Assembly (NCBI GenBank): GCA_015501055.1 | Contig: JADNYV010000106.1 | Span: forward strand, 1-64,000 | Length of the DNA stretch: 64,000 bases | Direction: 5' to 3' | DNA from: Mucidula mucida | Taxonomy: Eukaryota; Basidiomycota; Agaricomycetes; Agaricales; Physalacriaceae | Part shown: in pieces, positions 57,758-64,000 of the stretch | How positions within the stretch are numbered: the first letter of the stretch is position 1 | How the letters are laid out: every line of letters begins with the position of its first letter | Translations under genes and position numbers: made by a program | Notes under the pieces: model-generated | Database searches by the model: none | The model's input: the letters and a program-made list of their open reading frames with translations, nothing else | What the model was told of the DNA's origin: nothing

Positions 57758-58978
57758 ATGTCAGCCAACTCGAATCCGCCTCAAGATGTGATTGAGCTGA
57801 CTTTTGGCCCTCTCATTGCTGGCACATGGATTCAGCAGCTCCTCCTAGGGTTCATCCTCGCACAGATGGTCGACTACTACCGCATGCAATTCGACGACGA
57901 TTCAAAGTTCAACCGCGCTATCGTCTCGCTGCTGCTGTTCTTCAATGTCCTCCTCGGCGGAACCGACTTGTACGTCCAATCGAGTTTCTTCTTCTTTCTC
58001 CCTCTTCGAAACAAACTTTCGGTTTACAGCCACGTTCTTTACCGCGCCTCGGTGCAGCACTATGGCGTATACGAGTTCTTTGATCTGCAAGAATGGACAA
58101 TGTGGCTGGAGCCCGGCTTCACTGCTATCGTCGGTTTTATTGCGCAGGTCTTTTTCCTCATGAGGTACGCCCGTCGGTAATGAAAGCGCGTCGCTTTCGG
58201 TCTGCTGACTGCTAGGACTCCCTCCCTAGATGTTGGAGGATCACACAGTCGCGCATTGTGGTCATAGTGCTGTCACTCCGTAGGTCGCGGAGCTATGGTT
58301 CGCGTTCAAGCTTGCTCACACTCTATATACATTTTAGTGGTGCTCTTTTCATTCGGCTCGGGCTTAGCGTAGGTTCGATTGCGTGTTTTTCGGTCTCCGG
58401 CTCAAGGAGACTGTTAGCGTATCGGGATCCTTCGTCGCCTTCAAAAGGTTTAGCACGCTTGGTCAATTCAAGATACCCATCACGCTCTGGTTGATATCGG
58501 TACGACACCTACTAAGTAGTCTTGGGATACTTATTCAAGGCACCATAGACCAGTATTGCTGATCTTGCGATTGCTGCTATCCTGGTTTTTTTCCTCCTTC
58601 GGTCGAGGACATCCTTCAAGAAAACGGATGCCGGTGAGTGCTCTCCTTTAGTGTTGAAAAATGTTAGTTGACTTTTCTAGTCATATCTCGCCTTATACAG
58701 CTTTCAATGGAGACAAGTGCGTTGACAGCGCTCGTCGCTCTACTCAACTTGGTATTAGTAGGTGTTTCCCGAGATGGCCGATGGCCTCGTTGAATCATCG
58801 ATATCTAGTTCTTACCCTTGCAAGACACCGCCTACCAGTGAGAGGTTCCCTTGACGTCGCCGCCACACGAAGCTTAACCTTATCTTGTAGCCTTTTACCG
58901 CAGTTCTCCATTTCAAGAGTGTATACGATTACTGTCATGTCGACTCTTTTGACTCGGACGTCTCTTCGGCGGTTCTAG
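57758..58978 (+). CDS. DUF6534-type multi-pass membrane protein
   Basis: Basidiomycetes have many of these roughly seven-helix proteins; their role is unknown. Exons start at 57758-57969 and 58030-58164. They encode FGPLIAGTWIQQLLLGFILA, VSLLLFFNVLLGGTD, and HYGVYEFFDLQEWTMWLEPG followed by FIAQVFFLMR. Further exons give CWRITQSRIVVIVLSL, FKIPITLWLIS, then the DUF6534 core TSIADLAIAAILVFFLLRSR, FKKTDA, RLIQLSMETSALTALVALLN and the C-terminal SRVYTITVMSTLLTRTSLRR ending at 58978. Seven or more exons; borders after 58250 are less certain. The start at 57758 fits the family's N-terminus. No stop is forced. Confidence 0.75.
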
Positions 58979-59516
58979 ACAGCACCGAGCATGCCTCGTT
59001 CGCCACCGCTCTTCGTGAGCAAACCACCGATGGTCCGATTGGGCGTATCAGAGTGGGAGTTACGACTACAATGTTAACGGACGACGCCCATCACGAACAC
59101 GATCGCGTAAAGGACTCGCACGATATTGAACTGGCGAATATTGAACGGGACGGTTCAGCTCATGTTCAATGGGATCAGAAACAACGAGTGTTGTGATGAT
59201 ACTGTAACGACCATTGCGTGCTAAATGGGATACATACGAATGTGCTGTACTTGTGTAACCTAGTGCTAAGACCATTTAGTTCGACGTATATGAACCTGAG
59301 ATCAGAGTGGACTTTATTTCTTGAGGCTAGCCTACTTCAACTGCCCAATGTATTGGTTGTATGATGTATCCCAAAAAAAGGTACATGAATTTATCATCGT
59401 GCATATATGAATGATCTTGCGAGCGCACTATAACAGAAACTTCTTGCGTTATCGGAATGACACTCGTAGTAGAAGCGCTATTCCAATTGAGGAGTGAATA
59501 GGAAGCCCATACAATG
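58979..59516. other. Intergenic between convergent genes
   Basis: 3' flanks of the DUF6534-like gene and the MMTAG2-like gene; no further gene seen. Confidence 0.4.
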
Positions 59517-60220
59517 TCACCGTTCTCGTCCCCGTCTAGCACCAGGAGCGTCCCGCCGAGCATTGTCATCCCAGCGCCTACGATCTCGTTGGCGCTCCCG
59601 TTCTCGTTCCGCTTCTTCATATGCCTCGTCTCGAGGACGATGGTCATAGTCTCTGCGTTCTCGATGGCGTGGTAGTGGTGAGCGAGATCGCGAGCGAGTA
59701 CGGTCTGTGTCTCTAATAGCGTGTCTTTCCTCACGAGCCAGACGTTTTTGCTCTTTCCGAGCTCGTTTCTCCTCCTTCTTGCGTCGTTTCTCTTCCTTGG
59801 CTGGGTCAGGCTCCTTGTCTTTTACCGCTGAGGTAGATGCTTCGCCGTCGCCTGGACCTTTGGCACTGGGAGCAAAACCACTGTAACCAGCAAATTAGTT
59901 GATCGACCAAGCAGGTGAGAACACTATGCGTACAGTGCGAGAGATAACGCCTCTGCCTCTGCCTCCTTGACTTTCCGTATCTCTTCCAGACGTTCTGCTT
60001 CAGTATCCTTCTTATCACGATTGTACCAGTGGATATCCTTGTTCTTCTGCCATCGTCCAGTCGGTGCATTGATACTGTGACCTAGATAGTTCTGACGAAA
60101 ATGAGAAAACTACCAAGTCATGAACAAGTTACTGACCTCTCTGTCTTTGTCCGCAGAGACATCTGCCCACTTGAATTCGCCTTGACCACCACGCGTACCG
60201 CCACGAATAGGTTCGAACAT
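59517..60220 (-). CDS. MMTAG2-like nuclear protein (kinase phosphorylation protein domain)
   Basis: Three exons (60137-60220, 59934-60091, 59517-59880; introns 45 and 53 nt) give 201 residues. The N-terminal domain is the MMtag signature: RGGTRGGQGEFKWADVSADK, then NYLGHSINAPTGRWQKNKD and HWYNRDKK. The C-terminal half is a Lys/Glu/Arg coiled stretch (KEEKRRKKEEKRARKEQKR) and an RS/RE-rich tail (SRSRSPLPRHRER), as in RNA-processing proteins. The human relative is a nucleolar phosphoprotein of unclear function. The conserved length and clean splicing indicate a working gene. Confidence 0.88.
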
Positions 60221-60315
60221 GGCTGTGCGATGGAGACTAGAAATAGCATGACCAAATACCAGTAAGCCGTATTCCCACGCTCACCCTCTGCTGCGCTCCT
60301 TGACGCCGCTCACCA

Positions 60316-60953
60316 ATGCGTCCCTTCATCGTCGCCATCGTCGGCCTGTTCCTCGTCGGTGTACAGGCCCAGATTACACAGACGGTCCTCGACGAGTGCG
60401 CCATTATTTCATACAGCTGATGATGATGCTCAGATATCTTTCAGAAATGCAGAAACTGTTGTTCAAGTAGTATCAACGGATGGCGATGGAGACATTGTTA
60501 CCCAGACACTGTGTGTTTATCTCATATTGTCTGTGTCAGTACACTCACAGAGGTTACAGGAGAACGCTTACCACAACCACAACCCGCGCTGCTGGCGCCA
60601 CAACGACCACAACACCTCTTAATGGGCCTGTCGGAGCCCCGGCTGCTACGACCGATACACCTCATGCACCCATCGAATACCAGTATACCACTACCGTTGG
60701 CGGTGAGGCGACGGTGATAGATGCCATATTTACGCCGACCTTCCCCACGACAACACCAACCACTGCCACTGGTACTGGAACAATCATGGCATATAGCGAT
60801 TACACTGCCAAGTTTAGTGTTACTACCACGCTTGCCGCCACAGATGCTGCGTCTCCATCGTTCATCTCAAGGACCGGTTTACACGGCCTCACAGGAGTCA
60901 CAGCAGCCTTGGTGATATGCCTGCTGGGTGGACTGCCAATACTCATGCTATGA
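60316..60953 (+). CDS. KRE1-like GPI-anchored cell-wall protein
   Basis: Three exons (60316-60395, 60445-60510, 60560-60953) give 179 residues. There is an N-terminal signal peptide (PFIVAIVGLFLVGVQA), a Thr-rich stalk suited to O-glycosylation (TLTTTTTRAAGATTTTT), and a conserved YTTTVGGEATVIDAIFTPTF segment followed by TGTGTIMAYSDY, close to the KRE1-type motif. The hydrophobic C-terminus (VTAALVICLLGGLPILML) after a small-residue region fits GPI attachment. Yeast Kre1 acts in beta-1,6-glucan assembly at the wall; that role is inferred here. It starts 96 nt from the divergent MMTAG2-like gene, so the two probably share a promoter region. Confidence 0.75.
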
Positions 60954-61080
60954 GGACACGACGATTACATTATTTATTTAGCATATATGCTGTGGCCGTA
61001 GTAGGCATATATAATACGGACCTTGACCAAGCACTGACCGGCATACCGGCCCGCTTCTTTCTCTTATCCACCATGGCTTG

Positions 61081-64000
61081 ATGGCGCTGCCTCAACTAAG
61101 CATCCAGACTGCACTCATCGGTCAGGACATTTACTCTGACTCTCGTACCCACGGCTTCGCTGGACCGAGCCGCAATGTCCGCCTTCCAAGAGCATGCGTT
61201 AGCGGCGGCGGCGCCATATGCAACAACGAGGACGCGACCCAGTGCGCCGTAGCCGGCAAAGAGTGTCAGTATCGTCTTTATCTCACTCACCATGACGACC
61301 TTGACGCGGCTGCATAGCCCTCCGCATTGTACGCGTCTTGCCCCCGAACGAGCCCCGCAATGCCGACCATATCGCCGCTGTCGGCCGTGGTGGATTTCGC
61401 GCAGAGGCATCGCGTAATATCTGGGAGGGCAGTGGCCTCAAGATTGATAGCGCTAGCACAGACGTTGCCTGGGGATTCGGGCGTGGGTTGTCCAATTTCA
61501 CAGTTTCCGTTTGTTCCTGATGAAAGGTAGAATTCAACAACAAAATCTTGACGAGTGCGCGCAATGGCGAGCTGATCATGTGGGACTTGAACAGATCAAA
61601 GTACGAGCGACGCACCAAGGACCACACTCGATCCATCCACAAGCTGTCCGTGTCGCATATCGTGCAGCATTATTGCATTACTGGGTCCTCGGATGCAGAT
61701 TTGAGAATATGGGTGAGCGTCGCTTTGGTACAATAACACATCAAAGTAAACATGCGCAAGGATATTAGAGACCTTTCGAGGTCGATAAGCCGCATACATT
61801 ACCCAACCACCATACGTAGCCTCGTGTTTTCCCCGACGAGCTCTCAGCCGCTTCAAGTCATGGTTGGTCTTGATAATGGTACTATCTATAGGTCAGTAAT
61901 GCATGCGAGTCGTTCTTTGGCTTACCTTCTCTAGATGGGACTTGAAAATGGCTCAACGCGGTCAGCTCGATCGCATCCCAGTCGCTCATACAGCACCAGT
62001 CACTGCACTGGATTGGAGGCCAGCAACCCACAACAGTACCGAAGTTAGTGTCGGTCTTGGCTGGATAGTGAGCGGTGGTTTGGATCGTACTGTCAAAGTT
62101 TGGGACTTGACATGGCCATCCTTATCGTCCCATATACCTCACAAGCCAACATACACCCTCCATCCTTCGTTCCCTGTACGACAAGTACTTTGGCGTCCCG
62201 ATTACGACTGCGAGCTCGCGATTGTCTCCAACTCTGAATTCACGACGGGTTCCAATCCCGACATGAATGCGCCACTCCACCGGTCGGGCAGCGCAATAGA
62301 ACTCACCGCTGCTAATGATAGGAAAGCCTCGCTATCAGGCTCGAGTACAGGCGACCCGATCGAGATATGGGACGTTCGTCGAGGCTGGATTGCAAAATGG
62401 TCCGTAACAGGGTCCGCTGTTGAAGGTGGTGTGACTGGTACGTGATAGGCTGCCTTAGACTATATTTTCGAGGTAATGGAGCCGGGCGCACTTTTCTATA
62501 GGGATGACATTTGGAGATTCTCATGCCATCTGGACTCAGCACTCATCTGGCATGTTCTCTCAGATTGATTTGCGCGACTCGAGCAAGCCTTTGGATAGCG
62601 TCCCGCGGGTCTCCGCGGCATGGGAGGCCTCTGGATCTCTGGCGTTTGTATCAGATCAGAAACAACTTTGGGAGGCACCATACGACGATATGTAGGTCCT
62701 AGCCATTGTAGAGGCTGTCGCTTGCTGAATAGTCTCTCAGACCTCCAGAGCAACGAGAGAGAATGCCAGAGCAGCGACGAGCAGGTCTTAAGGCTCTTGG
62801 TGATCGCAGTTACACTCCCGAATCGCAAACGATTGGTACCTACAACACGCCCGATAATTTTGACGACCTGGAGGTTTTTTCGAGGCTTGCCAAGAGATAC
62901 GTCTTCGATGGACCAGACCGGCAACGATTATGTGCGGTCAATGCCCAAGTAGGTGTAGCTCGTTCAGGGAGTTTCACAACAAGCGCTCATCTCATTCCAT
63001 CTCGTGTAGCTCGCCTTCCAAGCCGAAAAATTTCATGTTGGTCAGGTTTGGCTACTTGTCGGTGCATCACTGTCCGATATAATTCCGGAGGAGAAAGAGC
63101 CTGAGCCACCCTCACGCCCGGCATTATCGCAAACAACGTCCGGCCAGACACAGATACAAGAGACGACGACGAGCACGGCAAACTACGTGTTCCCTGCCAC
63201 CAATGGACTCTCTGCGCAGAAAACTAGTCCTGGAAGGTCGTCGGAACTGGGATATCAGCCACAACGGAGTGTATCTGGGTCAAGAAGGCTTACGCCCTCA
63301 TCGTCAATGCATTCTTCTCCTCGACAAGGACCGCTTGTAATTGGCACTCAGACTCCAACCTCCTTGGTGTCTCGTAGAGGCTCTGTGGATTCCCCCGCGT
63401 CCTCACTTAGCCAAGGAAGAAGACCTTCCGTATATCGACGCACTTCGATATCCATCCACAGTGCCAGTCCTGGAGGAGATCGAAGTCTTCGTCACGTAGG
63501 AGAGGGTGCTCTAGACGACTCGGATTCCTCTGGCAGTGCGAACGGAGAAGGTGGTGGTGGGGAGTCGGAAGAAGAAGAAGTGATGTTACGTTCTCTTGTT
63601 TCTCCTACGCTGTCAGCGACACGCACGTCTACTCAGCCTAGTCCCTTGTCGCGGCTAGTCAGTCGGACTGATAATCCGGACGAGGATCCGACCGACGAGG
63701 ATGAGGACGATGACGAAGGGGATGATGGATCACCGTCTCCCCGGTCGACGGATTCTGAGGATAGTGACCCATATTCGCCGAGACCATCACCCTCCCCGCG
63801 ACTCTCGTCTAGATCCAGCTCGAAAAGATCAAGACGAGAGTCGTTGAACAAGTCCAAATCCCGAAGTCGCGCTTCTACAGGTGGCTCTGCAACTTTGGGT
63901 ATTCGTGCCGTCACGAGAAAGGCGTCGCACAGCAGTATCAAGACGGTGACAGTTGGAGAGCCTTCGACGCCCATTAAGGGTAGCCTCAAGGCAGATGAGA
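61081..64000 (+). CDS. RTC1: RTC1/WDR24 homologue, SEA (GATOR2) complex WD40 protein, 3' end outside window
   Basis: Rtc1/WDR24 is a WD40 subunit of the vacuole-associated SEACAT/GATOR2 complex that supports TORC1 signalling. Exon 1 (61081-61264) ends QCAVAGKE and joins SLRIVRVLPPNEPRNADHI (from 61318). Then come NIWEGSGLKIDSASTDVAWG, NNKILTSARNGELIMWDLNR, KYERRTKDHTRSIHKLS, ITGSSDADLRIW, GLDNGTIYRWDLKMAQRGQL, GGLDRTVKVWDLTW and PIEIWDVRRGWIAKW, that is, at least six WD repeats. Introns lie near 61490-61530, 61712-61766, 61891-61935, 62439-62501, 62691-62738 and 62950-63010. A Ser/Pro-rich and acidic linker fills 63080-64000. The C-terminal RING-like zinc domain is expected beyond the window. 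No break was seen. Confidence 0.9.

Noticed and set aside
1..64000. CRISPR arrays, bacterial operons, rRNA genes
   Set aside because: No regularly spaced repeats or rRNA motifs; intron-rich genes show a eukaryotic genome.

Overview
The window looks like nuclear DNA of a basidiomycete fungus, most likely an Agaricomycete. Genes are cut by many 45-60 nt GT-AG introns. FunK1-type protein kinases are present in several copies. A DUF6534-type membrane protein, a fungal P450, an F-box protein and a TAP-like secreted peptidase are also present. Promoters are of the short fungal type, with TATAAA about 70 nt before the ATG. All calls come from reading the sequence by eye; exon joins were chosen by frame, GT-AG sites and family motifs. 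Layout. (1) 1-4576: a decayed TAP-like peptidase gene split by an apparently complete hAT transposon (24-4047) with a perfect 8-bp target duplication. (2) 4983-15206: FunK1 kinase A, a second TAP-like peptidase with one in-frame stop, an F-box/LRR-like protein with one frameshift, and a short-chain dehydrogenase that has lost its signature motifs. (3) 15.5-44.4 kb: a block of segmental duplications. Its units are a FunK1 gene followed by an unrecognised 'orphan' gene (15.56-22.03 kb on minus, 33.39-40.85 kb on plus, so inverted) and a Vps62/DUF946-like gene followed by the orphan gene (23.4-26.8 kb and 42.6-44.4 kb, direct). The orphan family has five copies, of which only copy 1 has a long open frame. 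An oil-body-associated (DUF1264) protein gene, a second, deleted hAT (26833-29500, perfect TSD, with a tRNA-like Pol III box pair) and a small secreted cysteine-containing protein lie inside this block. One FunK1 gene (C) carries a 1740-bp tandem duplication that produced a 3'-altered copy and a 5'-less copy. (4) 44425-53860: a decayed chromodomain Ty3/gypsy element with both LTRs, joined directly to the 3' part of a Ty1/copia element. The gypsy flanks do not match each other. (5) 54.0-64.0 kb: a quieter region with an uncharacterised protein, a cytochrome P450, a DUF6534-like membrane protein, an MMTAG2-like nuclear protein, a KRE1-like GPI-anchored wall protein and the 5' part of RTC1/WDR24 (SEA/GATOR2 complex), which runs off the right edge. 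How the genes relate: I see no biosynthetic cluster. The left 54 kb behaves as a fast-changing repeat- and duplication-rich compartment; the right 10 kb carries conserved cellular genes. Many frameshifts in the left part are single-base deletions, so some 'pseudogenes' may reflect sequence errors and are marked so.
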